From: Magnaporthiopsis rhizophila
Lineage: Eukaryota > Ascomycota > Sordariomycetes > Magnaporthales > Magnaporthaceae
Direction: 5' to 3'
Assembly: GCA_003049465.1 (NCBI GenBank)
Contig: PYSS01000038.1
Coordinates: 186,001-250,000 of the forward strand
Length of the DNA stretch: 64,000 nucleotides
Shown: positions 35,006 through 46,999 of the stretch, piece after piece
Position numbering within the stretch: the stretch's first letter is position 1
How the letters are laid out: the number at the start of each line of letters is the position of its first letter
Translations under genes and position numbers: made by a program
Notes under the pieces: generated by a model
What the model was told of the DNA's origin: nothing
What the model saw: only the letters and a program-made list of their open reading frames with translations
Databases searched by the model: none

Positions 35006-36863
35006 AGTCAGTGCACCCCATGTCGGCCACCCCCCATGACGGCCACCTCAAACGGGCCCACTGCCTCAGATCTGGCCATGTCTTCAACTCGCCACAGATC
35101 TCGCAATTCTGATCCGTTTTCTATACTTTTTGCTTCAATCCAATACCTATATGCCGGAGAAACAGTACACCGAAAAAGATGTCGAACGGGCTGTCGAGGC
35201 CGTGCAGGCCAAGGTCCCTATCTCGAGGGCCGCCCGACTTTGGGGCATACCAAGGACCACCCTACGCCGGCGTTTAACGGGATCCCTACCTATCCGACAG
35301 GCTAAAGAAGAGAATTAACGGATACCTTCGGAGCAGGAGAAGCGCTTAGCCGATTGGATTTTGTTACAGGCCTCCCTAGGGCTCCCGCCAACGCACGCAA
35401 AGGTCCGCTTTTTTGCGCAAAAGATCCTCCGGCAAGGGGGTGCCTCCCAGCCCCTCGGAAAGCACTGGATTTGTGGCTTTTTAGGCCGATATCCGGAGAT
35501 CCGTACCGGAAAAATACGGCGTATGGAACTTGCACGCGTTAAAAGCGTTACTATTATTATAATAAAAAAATGGTGGGCACGCCTGCAAATCCCCAGGGTG
35601 GCCCAAATAAAGCCGGAAAATACGTACAATGCTAATAAGGGGGGTTTGCAAGAGGGCAAAACGGGTAACGGGCTTGTTTTAGGCCTTACAAAAGCCCGGC
35701 TTTTGCAAAAAAAAGAGCCCGGAACCCGCATTTAAACCTTTTTTATCGAATACATTTCGGCTATAAAAATCGCCCTTTTTTTGCTTATTATATTTAAAAA
35801 GAAAAATGTGCAAAAGCAGTGGTTTCCAAAAGATCTAGGCCTTTTTAAAGGCTGGGAATTTACTGCAATAAATAACGGGTGGATTACTGATAGTACTGAA
35901 ATCGAGTGGTTGTAAAAAGTTTTTTTCCCGGGCATTTAACCCCCTGCCCCTGTATCATATCTTTTGGTACTAAATGGCCACAGATCCTATATAATCAAAA
36001 AGTTTATGTTTTTTTGCTTGCAAAACAACGTTTATTTATTATATTTACCTGTTTATACCTCCCATATTTTGCAACTTTTGGATTTATCCGTTTTTAGCCC
36101 TTTTAAACACGCTTATCGCTAAAAATTAGGGTCCCAAACTTTATTTACCTGTTTTATAATAATAGGAAAGTATTAATTTTTAAACGCTTATGCTTACGCA
36201 CGCACCAAAACTTTTACCCCTTATATAATTGTGTTAGGGTGGCGGATAACCGGCTTTTGGCTACGGAATTCGCTTAAGCCGTTTATAAACCGGTTTTTGC
36301 TTGAAAATTCCAACCGAAACGGCCAACGATCCGCAATTTAACAATTCGCTGAGGATAACAGGGCCAAAAGATATTTAAAGGTCCCTTTTCGGCTGTCCCA
36401 AATTGGTTGGGAGATTTCCAAACGAAACCGAGACCTAGCCACCCAAATTAGCACTTTTTAGGGCCGGATCCTGCAAAGTTTCACGGCACGGCTTTTTTTC
36501 CGAAAGGTTTAAAAAGGATACGGAGTGCGTAAATTCGAATTGGTTACGGCCCAGCAAAAAATCAGGCAGTTAGAGGCCGAATTGGAGGCGCAACGCCCTT
36601 GTAAAAGGAAAAGGGTTGTGCCGGACCCCAATCAGGCCTTTGTGGATATATGCCGAGTTGCAGAGATAAGGGGTGAAGTTATAAAGGTGGATGAAAGTGC
36701 GTTTGAAAGCGCGGAAAATTCTGATCAGGAATCAGTACACTTTTGCATTATGGTTGGTTGAATAGAGGTAGATATTTGCAGTTGAATATACCGGGGTTGG
36801 TGGTGCAGTGGGCTTTGGCCAGGTGGCCGTTATAGGGGGTGGCCGACTTGGGGTGCACTGATT
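35006..36863 (+). mobile_element. Pogo/Fot1-like DNA transposon, 1,858 bp, RIP-mutated
   Basis: Terminal inverted repeats start A(A/G)TCAGTGCACCCC and stay alignable for about 55 bp (GTCGGCCACCCCC, ACGGCCACCT, GCCCACTGC). A TA dinucleotide flanks each end (35004-35005 and 36864-36865), the target duplication of Tc1/mariner/pogo elements. The interior is one transposase frame without indels but with many stops. Confidence 0.9.
35151..36761 (+). pseudogene. Pogo-like transposase, inactivated by stop codons
   Basis: A 537-codon frame begins MPEKQYTEKDV and keeps the N-terminal psq helix-turn-helix (AVEAVQAKVPISRAARLWG, TLRRRL). It continues through the CENP-B-like domain (LADWILLQASLGLPP), the DDE region (GWITDSTEIEWL) and a C-terminal coiled coil (AQQKIRQLEAELEAQRP). 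Stops include TAA at 35316-35318 and TAA at 35733-35735. The first catalytic acid motif, normally NADE, reads NANK: G-to-A changes. The absence of indels and the direction of change point to RIP rather than slow decay. Confidence 0.85.
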
Positions 36864-36877
36864 TAAATTAACAGCTG

Positions 36878-37001
36878 TGTCATAGTTCCGTGCTGCAGGC
36901 ACGGGTTGAGGGCTTAGGGGTCACCCCTGAGCCGACTCTGTTTCTATATAGCCTAAAGCAGCTCCCACGAAAGGAAAAACCTTCTCTTTCTTCCTTCCTC
37001 C
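36878..37001. repeat. LTR-like fragment starting TGTCATAG
   Basis: GC-rich 124 bp with a TATA-like CTATATAG near 36945, resembling the promoter half of an LTR. It is cut at the right by the 189-bp LTR that follows. No partner copy is seen in the window. Confidence 0.35.
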
Positions 37002-37190
37002 TATTACGGATCCGTGCTGGGCACGGATCATGTGACCCAAGGGTGCTCCCTGGGCCAGGACTCCTGTATATAAGGGTTGCCTCGAAACCTTCAAGGGCAA
37101 GGCCCGATTCTACCCTTTTCCTCCGTATTTTGTAGAATAACACCATTTTGGTACCCACCAAACGATCCTTTTGTGGCCTGACCTATTATA
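37002..37190 (+). repeat. 189-bp solo LTR, copy 1
   Basis: Same 189-bp sequence as 58061-58249, starting TATTACGGATCC (TGTTACGGATCC in the other copy) and ending CTATTATA (CTATCACA there). Flanks are CCTCC and TTTTT, which match only if every C on one side became T. It carries a TATA-type box near 37065. Confidence 0.75.
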
Positions 37191-37823
37191 TTTTTACAAG
37201 ATTTTTTCCGCAATAGCGGATTATACTGAAAAACCTACGGAACGGGCGATTCTTCCGGGGATCACGAAGCTTTTTCCACCGAGCCATACTGCGTATTAAA
37301 AGTGCTACAAGTTAATATCTATAACAGACCTGTAATAATAACTGAAAAAATTACCGAACAAATAAAATAACTCGGTATAAATGATACAAAGGTTTAAAGC
37401 TTCAGCTTTTCGGATCCGCCACCTTTTTTAATAATTTTTTTATAAACCTGAACAGTTATCCAAATCCCAAGCAATATATTAGTATATTTTTATATTTTTA
37501 ATAATAACCTAACCAGCAAAATTAATATATCAAAACGCAAATTGCTAAAAAAGCTTTTACTGTACGGAGGTAACAGGAATTCTTTTATGGCTTGGAAATA
37601 ATTAATCAGTTATAAATTTTAAAAAAATGCGAAATTTATCGGCAATAATAAGGATTGGTTCGAGTGTATCTGGGTATGCCTGATTCCAAATATCCAGGCA
37701 ATTATATATATTTATTGCAAATATAAAAAAAATATAGGAGCTTTTTATAATCCGATCAAATTTTTTTAATACTTAACCGAAATATTTGACGATCCGTTCA
37801 AATAATAATAAATATTGGCATGC

Positions 37824-38335
37824 TGTTACAATCACAGGCTTTCTGCTCCTAGGGTAGGGCACCTAGGGGCGGTGTTGAGCAGTACTGGTCTTGCAAGATC
37901 GCTTTGCACGTGATCTGGGGTCTGGTAAAAACTGTTATCTGTTATTATTTGCCCAAGGGAATGCCTTGGAGCTAACTTAGGTTGACTGATACCGAAGCCT
38001 CAGTTAGAACTATCTAGCGAGGAATAAACCCCTCGCTTTATACCCATCTTCTGGGTACGGTCTCCGAGTGGCAGCCCCTTATACTTTAAGTCCGTAACCT
38101 GTAATCTGTAATTTTTTATTATAGGATCACAGATTATGTTTGGTTTGTGATTTATAGTTTTATTTTTTAAGATCACAGATCACCCATTTTGTACGTGACC
38201 CTTCCCTGGCCTTAATCACGTGACCCTTCCCTGGCCTTAATCACGTGACCCTTGGTCACCATAACTGCAGGGTAAAGGCACCCCGCTAGGGGTTAACCCC
38301 AGCCCTCCTGCCCCTTGCCAGTTGTGGTCGTAACA
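37824..38335 (-). repeat. Solo LTR (about 500-bp family), 512 bp, minus orientation
   Basis: Starts TGTTACAATCACAGG and ends GGTCGTAACA, the reverse complement of the LTRs at 56127, 60919, 62303 and 63505. It is flanked by the perfect 5-bp duplication CATGC (37819-37823 and 38336-38340). It contains a 25-bp unit repeated twice (38194-38218 and 38219-38243). GC content is far above its surroundings. Confidence 0.9.
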
Positions 38336-38534
38336 CATGCTTGGAAATATTTAGGATAAAAAAAAACCAATCGTTTAACACTTTTTTGTACTTTTTCGAA
38401 AAGGAATTTGCAGCAGCGGATAGCCTAAATTAATCGCAAAAGGTTAGGATTAATTATTTTAAACCCAAAGTATTATACCAAATCCGGAAAACCTCCGTAA
38501 AACGATTAAATAAAATTAGCTTATATAATTATAT

Positions 38535-39171
38535 TATCACAATACCATCCCTTATATAAGGACCAAGCACATTATAGCCCTTGGATATAACAATATTCCC
38601 TTTTACTTTAGTGTAACGGGTACTGCCTTGGTTTAGTCCCATAACAGTTTGTTATATCTAATTTTGATTATTTAAATTCAATTCCCTGCACGATTGCATG
38701 CATAGGTTTTCGTTTGTAACGTGGCGTTTTGGTGGCACAATACGCACGGAACACTACCTGTAATGCGTTTGTTGCCAAAAAACGGGGGACAATTGGTTTT
38801 AGTAATTCGAAAAGCCGACCGAGGCTTTTTAGGGAAATTTATTAAACGATTGGATCCTGTAGCACGTGCATTCCGATACACGGGGCACTAGCACCTTATT
38901 TGCGCAGCGCCAGTGCTAGCACCTTGCAGTGCCAGCATTTTACTTATACAGTGCTAGCATTATTTGTGCAGCACCTTTAAAAAGCAAACCTTGTGCAAAA
39001 ATTAACCTTAATTATGCATTTATATAATTAAGGATAATTGCAGCATAAGGGTGAAATATTATTATGGTATTATGCTTTATATAAGAATTAAGCACATTAT
39101 AGCCCTTGGATATGATAATGTTTTTTTTTGCTTTGGTGTAACGGGTACTGCCTTGGTTTAGTGCCGTGATA
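38535..39171 (+). mobile_element. TRIM-like miniature LTR element, 637 bp
   Basis: Two direct repeats of exactly 112 bp (38535-38646 and 39060-39171) flank a 413-bp interior. Each repeat starts TATCAC or TATTAT and ends CCATAACA or CCGTGATA, consistent with an original TGTCACGG..CCGTGACA. Each also carries TATATAAG near its start and the shared tail GTAACGGGTACTGCCTTGG. The outer flanks are both TATAT (38530-38534 and 39172-39176), a possible target duplication though in AT-rich sequence. The interior ends in a purine-rich AAGGGTGAAA and has no recognised protein. Confidence 0.6.
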
Positions 39172-39296
39172 TATATGGTCGAAATATTTTGAATAATTGT
39201 ATATAACCTGGAAATAATTGATATAAAATAGTGCTTTTACCATAGCAACCCATTAATTAGCGTTTCGCCCCTAATTATAAATAAAAACGGTAATAC

Positions 39297-39595
39297 TGTT
39301 GGCAGGAGAGGGTTTCTCCTGTTCAATCGGCTCGGAGATTTCCAAAAAGGGTGAACAATAATCTTTATAATCTGGGAAAATCCTATTATTATGCATAAGG
39401 AGGAAAGAATCTATTTGCCTAAAAAAGGGCAAAGGACTGCCTTTTTATTTGCGCAAAGGCGATCGCCCAAAGGGCGATCCGCTGCTTTAACCGCACAGGC
39501 CGGTTGGCCCGTGCGGGATCCAAAAGGGCCCAAAGGGTCCCTTTATTCCGTCCTCCTTTTCCGGATCGCACAAGCACAAAATGCCTATTTTAATA
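39297..39595 (-). repeat. 299-bp LTR (3' LTR of the Copia-like element)
   Basis: On the plus strand it reads TGTTGGCAG at the left and ends TTAATA where the other copies have CCGATA or CCGACA. It includes a GC-rich core around CGATCGCCCAAAGGGCGATC. An open frame of 86 codons crosses it and is only the LTR read through. Confidence 0.85.
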
Positions 39596-42500
39596 CCGGC
39601 AATTTTTTCTTTTGTGCGCGGATATCCCGGTGTTTTATTCCCACGATATAATAGGTTTATCCCGGAGATTGTAAGGATTTTCGGAAGCCTTAACAAAGGG
39701 GTTTTCACAAAAGAAATACCGGATCCGGTAATCCGGTCTTTTGATAAAAGAAATAGCCGGATTTGGTGATCCGGAATATTTATTTAGAAAGGGAAACGGC
39801 TTCGGTGGGCCGGTAATTAAAATAAAAGGAAAATAAGCGCTTTAAAAGGGCATTCCTGTATTTTTGGAAATATTAAACTATTAAACTAAAGGATAATAGG
39901 AAGGGAATAATGCAGATGCAGGTTTTTGCGCAGTGGAAGGCTATTTAGCAGATTATTTTAATAAAAAATAATATTAATAATTGCTTTTGTAATTTTAAAA
40001 ATAGGGTTTGTATTTATATAAAAGTATTTTGTTTGCCCCATTTATAATTCGGCCAATTTATACCGGTAAACCTTATTTATTAACCTGTCCTTTTTGTACC
40101 TTATTTGTATACGCCTTATTATTTAAAATCCCGATCAGTTAATTATTATTTTGTTAATCGTTATTTTTTTTTTCCTTTTTTTCTTTTTTTTTGCCCTTTT
40201 GTTTGTTTTTACAGCCAAAATAACTGGTAAAAAAAGGAAATTATTAAATTTTACGCGGTTGCACAAAAGCTATTATTTTTAAAGTCTGGGCCCAACTGAT
40301 AATCTTTTATCGAGCAATAACAAGTTTAAAATTATTGCTTAAAATGGTTAAATTAAAAAATAAGCTAGTTTTTTGCAAAATTTGGCTGTACCAGTATTTT
40401 TAGCTTAATTAAATAATTTCCAAATCGGTACCAATACCGTTAATACGTTAATATTTTATTTTAAAAAAACCAAACGCGTTTAAGTTTTAAATAAACCGTT
40501 TTTTATTCCAGCTCCGAATCCCGATTCTGTTCCAACCGAAAATTTCAAATATAATCTTGCAACTGGCCGTTTCGAAATTATTAATCCTTTTTTAATTAAT
40601 CCCGATACTATTACAAATTTTGCCGTGGCAGTATTATAAATAATTAAAGTTACAGGTGCTTTTTTGGGATTTATATTTGGACCTTTAGGCAATTATTAAA
40701 AAAAGGATAAAAAATTCCGCATTAAATAAAAAAGGATTGCTTTTTAGCAAATAATTAATATTTTATTAAAAGCAGCTTTTTAACGCTAATTAAATTATAA
40801 CAATTTAATAAATAAACAAACCAAACTTATTAATCAGCTCGATAATAATTTTATTGCGCAAGAAAATAGCAGTGAAAAAAAAGGAATCTGCTAAGCCCTT
40901 AGCTTTTCAATTTTAAAATAAACCTTTTATTAAATAATACAAACAGGCCACAATTTATCCTGTGCTTCCCGAACAATCAAAATCTATTTAAGCACAACCA
41001 TAGCCTTTATAAAAGCGGGCTAAGGTTATTAATTTTATTATTTAATAATCCGGAGATCGTTCCAAGCCCAAAACCCCTAAAAAAAGGGCAAAAGCAAAAT
41101 CATCCTTAAAACTCCCGATTATCCCACCACTGGCGGTAAAAATATCAAATTATCAATTTCAGGCTTTGGCAAGCGCAATAAAAAAGGGGATTTAAAATCT
41201 GTCCTATACTTAAAATGCCTCAAATCAATTTTGGAGGGTAAAATACCGGAGCTTAATAAAGAAAATAATTGCCGGAATTAAATCCTGAACAAAAAGCGGT
41301 ATTGGCTATACATTTTGAAGTATACATGCAAATCTATATAAATCCTCCAATTTTTAAAAGCTTAATTATAAAATTAGGCTAATAATTATTTTTAATCCTT
41401 TTTTGGTTTTGCATTCGGCCTTTAAATTTTTTACGGTATAGCGCCAAAGCAAAAAGGTTCGCAAAAAAACTATAAATTTATTCCCTAAATTAAATAATCG
41501 GAATGCACTTTATTAATAAGGATTATCTAATTACAAAAACTTGATAAATAAAAAACCATTTGCAAAATAATACTAATCCTTAGCGAAAAGGATAAGGGTA
41601 AAAATAATTTATTTGCCGAAACAAATAGTAATTTTCTTATAATAATGCAAGCAAAATATAATATTGCGGGCCAAACAGCTACTTTAAAAATATAGGATAT
41701 TACGGCCCTAATAAAAATGCATAATAAAAGAAAGGAGAAAAAATAAAGGGAGATTTGGGAACGTGCATTTAGGAAATTGCGATATCGTTTTTTTATACTG
41801 TATTATTTACTGCTTTTATCAATTATAAAAAGCACGGTTTTATATTATATTGTGCTGTATTTTTAGGGTTTGCTGCTTTTATTATGGAAAAAAAAATCCA
41901 TTTGTTATAATTTTTGGCTTTTTTTATTTCTGATTTTCCTTTACCTATCCCATAATCCTAATTATTGTTATATTAAAGCTAACAAAATTTTCCAAAGCCC
42001 TGTTTGGCTAATTTTTAGTTATAATATCCGCAGGATTATCTGCTTTTGCAATCCACCGGATCTTATCAATTTCCCGACCCTTATAAGATTTATAAAAAGT
42101 TATAATATCTATTATAAGGCGCTTTTCTATTATTATTCCGAATTGGACAAAATATTAATATAACAAAAGATTATTAATACAAATTACCAGTTTATAAAAA
42201 GGCAAATCCAGTTTTTTATTAATCGCTAAAAGTATTATTTTAAGGATATAACCCGTATCAAATCCGCTAACCATATCATAAATTTTGCTAGCAAAAATAT
42301 TTTATATTATCCTTTTATATTTAGTAAAATTTGAGTGCAATATATTTCCGGTAATTTGGAAATTATTTTCCTGTTTTATGCTAATTTTAATTTTAAAAAT
42401 ACCTATAAAACCGATCTGTAAATTGAGATTTTTATTATTAATAAAGGATTTGTTTATAAATATAAATAATTTTGCTTTTAATAAATCGAATTAAATATAA

Positions 42501-42904
42501 TTCAGGCTTTTGTCCGTATTATTAATTTATTAACGGATATATTTGTTAAATTTTTTGATATCCGTATCCTGGGTTTTTTTGGTTTGCGCAGTTACGGAAT
42601 AATCGAAAGTGGCTTTTGGCTGGTATATTAAACTGATATATGCTCTTTGTGCATATTGGATAATATATTATTACTGGGTGTTATTACCTTTATAAGGCAT
42701 AAACTTAAGCTAATTTGCCTATCCCTTTTATTATATACAAATAATTGTTTTACCGATTGCAATTTTGCAGCCATTAAAATAACCTTTATTGCCAGGGCTT
42801 AAAAAAACCTCGGTTTAGCCTTAAAACCTGCCTTTTAAAGGGCAATTTTTTCCTTTTTTATAAACTTTTTGCTATTTAAATTTAGCATATTATTAATTTG
42901 TATA

Positions 42905-44765
42905 ACATAATTTATTAGCGAATTGCGCATATTACCGAATTGCGCACCCATACCCAACTTTCAGTTAATCGATGCGCATATTAACCCAATAACGCCAGAA
43001 ATCCATTCAAACTATTCAGAACTGTATATATCGGACATTTTTACTATTTCCTGACAGGTGCGCGTATTATGTCCGGTTTTGCCACAGGTGCTATATTGCC
43101 GATGAGTTATTGTTGCCTTTTTTTGTTGACCCCCATAATCGCGTATTTTTTATTATAATTATCTATCCAGCTTTTTCTGGTTTAAAGCATTTCGTATTTT
43201 TTTAATAGTATGTAACCCTTTTTATCGGACATGCATTTTTTTGGCCTTCCGGTATTTGCTTAATATTTTGTTTATTTTGCATAGCGAAGCAATTTCGGCC
43301 TTAAAAAGGGCTATTTGATGCATTATTAAATTTGTTCCTTTTGCAAGCTGATCCATAACCATTAGCATGGGTATCGGAAAGTTATTTTGGTAATTAGAAA
43401 TTTAAGTTTTAATATATTCGGATTGCAAAATTGCTTTTTTAGCTGTTTGGGGCATTTTGGAGGTTTAAGGTTCGGAATTATTTAGGGGCATTTTTGGGGG
43501 AGTTGGAGTTCGTAATTTTATATCCAGCTTTTCCAAAACCAAATTCTGGTTAAAAGGAGCAAAATTAGCCCCTCAAAAGCCTCCCTGAATATTTTTTTCG
43601 GTTATAAAATTAAAAAATACTATTTTAAACGCTAAAAATAATTCGGCTTTAGTTATATGGCTAATGTATAACTTTATTAAATTTTCGATTTTTCGACCGT
43701 ATGCTTTTTTCAGCAGGCCGAAACACCCAACGTTAAGCGGCTAAAAAAAATAAGATGAATACGGAGGTATGCAAAGTATAATAATATTATATTCCTGGCA
43801 ATAAAGCTCGAAATCCGTCGAATAATTGCTTTTATAACTGTTTAATATTAATAAATAATAAATGCCTTTTATGCGCAATGCAATATGCTTATCGAAATGC
43901 TAAATCCGTTTCAGGCCGAGTTTATTTGTAATTTATCTATTAGTATTTATTAAAATAACCCAATCGCGTGAAAGGCTGGTTTCCGAGTACCAATTGGCCA
44001 GGTAATATTACTTTTTAATAATAATAAAAAAAGGGATTGTTTAACCGCAATAATTAACCTTTTAAATAATTATAACCCATTCCCGATTATCAGGCTGGAC
44101 CAGCTTTGTTTTGCTACAGCCTTCCGATATTATAATAACCATAATAGCAATAATTATGCCCATAAAAAAGCTAATTTTGTTAAAATTATAAATATTATTA
44201 TCCAAAATACTATATTTGGCCATAATATTCCGCACAAAATTGAACCATGCAAAAATAAGCTTGGAATTTTTATATTTGGCCTTTTGGTAATTATATTTTT
44301 GAATCCAACGCATGCTAAGTTTTGCGCAGCATTTAACAAATTTTTCGACCCAATATTTGCTAATAACACCCGTATTATATTCGGCAAACAATTGGTTGGC
44401 CATATTTTTAATATTAGAATATCGGGGAAAAAATGCACAAAAATCCAGCTTAAATATATATTTAATAAATACTTTTTTTTCGGATTCCGTTAATTTCCGG
44501 AAATTGGGCTTGCAATTATATCGAGCAGGTTTGCCAGTATATTAATCGCGCAATATGGATTTAGGAATATTATAAATTTTAATTGCCAAACGCAAATTTA
44601 ATTGTGCATTGGATTAAATTATTTGTATAGCAAGATTAATTTTAGCTTTTTTTAATATCGATGCTATTTGTGGTTGTTAAATAATTAAGGTTGGAAGTAG
44701 GAGATGCGGGTTGCGATAGAAAATGCGCGATTCGGTGATATGCGCAACTCGCTGATGAACCATGT
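42905..44765 (-). mobile_element. Pogo-like DNA transposon family 2, copy A, 1,861 bp
   Basis: Inverted ends begin ACATRRTT and continue about 40 bp (GCGCATATTACCGAATTGCGCA). They are flanked by TA at 42903-42904 and 44766-44767. It is homologous along its length to the copy at 52821-54678, in the same orientation. It is inserted in the Copia-like element, so it is younger than that insertion. Confidence 0.85.
43050..44660 (-). pseudogene. Pogo-like transposase, copy A, inactivated
   Basis: Minus-strand translation gives a psq-type start (RLAIKIYNIPKSILRD), then KLTESEKKVFIKYIFKLD, LFAEYNTGVISKYW, and the catalytic region NNIYNFNKISFFMG, followed by KTKLVQPDNREWV. The family reads YNFDETGF at the catalytic position; here D and E are N and K. 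Stops are frequent. The limits are approximate. Confidence 0.75.
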
Positions 44766-45704
44766 TATTAATAATTCCAAAACTTTTGCCGATTTTTAAA
44801 ATGAACAAACAGGGATTATAATCGGAAATAAAATAATTTAATCGCTTTTTATAATATTTTTAATATATTATAAATTAATGCAATCCAGTTTTAGCCAATC
44901 CGTAAAGCGGTTTAATTAAATAAAATATGGTTCCAAAAGAATATTATTATTATAATTTTAAAAAAAAATGCAGGTAAATAATTTTTTACAGCTCGGTTTC
45001 GGTTTGGGTATATATTTGGCTAATATTTCGGATTATCAGCTAATTCCCTATAGCTATAAGGGTTAATATAAATGCAAGAATCAGGCGTTAATTGTATTGC
45101 ATAATTGTTAGGAACTGGGTAAGCAATATTAATTTCTTTCAATTTTTATATTCTTATACCACAAGTTTTGATTTTTTATAAGGGTTTGCATATGTTCTTT
45201 TGATTTTTTTAATTATATATGTTCCGAAAATTTTTGCCGATCTGTCGATCTGGTATTATTTGATCGGTTCGATTATATTATTAGCCAGTAAATTGCCAAT
45301 TTCCTTTTGGTTAAACTGTTTAAAAGGTTTGCTTAGGGTTGTGATTTTTTCAACTTATTAATAATAAAATACCTGGTGCATGGATTCCATTTTTTTGCAT
45401 TTATAAATGCTATTGGGATATTTGCTGCCTCGGGGTTGGGCTAAAATTATTTATATCGTTTGGGTGCCGGTTTATCGATTAGTGCAATAACCGAAGGTGC
45501 CGGTGGTTCAGGTACCCTGTGCAGCCTTCCTTATTTATATAAAGGAGGTAGCAATAATTTTTCGATTTTTAAATTATTTTTGCTAATATTTATTAAGTTA
45601 TTAATTTGCTATTTTGTATTTTTGCAAGGCCGTTTTTAAAATTGCGGCTGGTTTGGGGCTGGATATTTAAATAGTTTCGGTTACTTTTTTGGTTCTGCTA
45701 TTTG

Positions 45705-46981
45705 TTATTTCTCCGATTTATAATAAGGTTTGCAAATAATGCTTCGGAATATTACCGGACCATTTGGTATATTTATTATAATTTTGTTTTTTGTTACAGA
45801 TAGAATTTTAAAGGGTTTCTGCCATTTTTGTTTTTTTCGGTAAATAAAAACCTTATTTTTTAAAGCGAAAAAGCTGGGTAATATTTCTGTGGTGTTTGGG
45901 CTGTTGCGTGTATTTAGAGCATTATTTATTTTTCGTTTGGCAAAAAGTTTGCGCAGTTTTGCCATAGCTTTGGTAATTGCTGCCATTTGTTAAACCTGCA
46001 TTCCAAAAGGTACTAAATTGTTATTAAATTGCGGCATAGTACCAAAAATAAACAAAATAGGGACTAATCTATTAGGCCCTATAATATTGTTCAATATTTT
46101 AATTGTTTTTTGAAATGCCAAATTGGGGTGAATTTAGGGCATTTTTTTCTGATTATTTTATAGGCCTATTAAAAAGGTTTATAATATTTTTTAACCTTGT
46201 TTATCGATTAGTGTGCTTTTATTAGAACCTGATAATATATAATCCCAAAAAGTTTTGCTTTTGCCTGGAATTTGCTTATAACAAAATTGGTTCCTGCATT
46301 ATAAAATATAATGTTAGGCGGGCTAAGGTAAATATTAAACCAGCAGCGCTTAAAAGCTTTCCACGTTTTTTTGGCTGATTTTTTTTTTGAGAAATGTTGC
46401 TGTGCTAAATGCAATGCTTATATCAATCATATAAAGTATTTGTTTGCCGTTCAGGTGCATAATATTAATAATTATTTTGTAATTAAAATTGATATTATTT
46501 TTAAGCATAAATTTAAAGCGTTATAGTGCGGAACTTATGGTTTGGTAATGGTGGTATATTTGATTAATTATTTGCAAAACGTTCCGATTTGCCCGATGGT
46601 TTGCCTGATTTAGTATATGCCAAAAGCGATTAATAAAAGGGTGATCAAAGCGTTTGTGCAAATGCTTTAGTTTTGCTTTTGTTAGGGAAGGCACTTTTGT
46701 AATTGTTTAATTAGTTAAATACAAGGCGCCTGGGTGGTTAGCCTTGTTAAAAAAAACCATGGGTGGCCTGATTTTTTAATAATTGGAATACGTTTATCAA
46801 ATTTGGTTATAAGCTTGTTGTGCATATTATTAAGGTAAATGCTTAATTGGTTCATATCCTCGAGGCACAGCAAAAAAGGGGTTTGCGTTGGGACTATGTG
46901 AAAAGTGATCGATCTGACCGGAGTCTTTAGCGTGATCTCGCCCAGGCATTTGTTTCCGCTGGAGAGCATGTACTGTTGCAA
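45705..46981 (-). pseudogene. Copia-like pol fragments: protease-like, integrase and post-integrase regions
   Basis: Three minus-strand pieces are readable. The first (46981-46715) has PVRSITFHIVPTQTPFLLC and LEDMNQLSIYLNNM, a retroviral-type aspartic protease region. The second (46414-46208) has TWKAFKRCWFNIYLSPPN and YNAGTNFVISKF, the integrase core in which the expected DAG acid is NAG (G to A). The third (45986-45705) has LRKLFAKRKINNALNTRN and NGPVIFRSIICKPYY, the region after the core. Reverse transcriptase should lie at 45.7-40 kb but is too mutated for me to place. Confidence 0.65.
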
Positions 46982-46999
46982 TGCCTGCTTTTGGTCGTT

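Larger units (their letters stand above)
37191..39296 (+). mobile_element. Remnant of an LTR-retrotransposon gag, host of nested insertions
   Basis: Translation with stops gives gag-like stretches such as YLTEIFDDPFK near 37790 and, after the inserted LTR, NQSFNTFLYFFEKEF near 38370. The LTR at 37824-38335 and the short element at 38535-39171 are inserted in it, and a Copia-like element bounds it at 39297. Heavily AT-rich; the family is not resolved. Confidence 0.45.
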
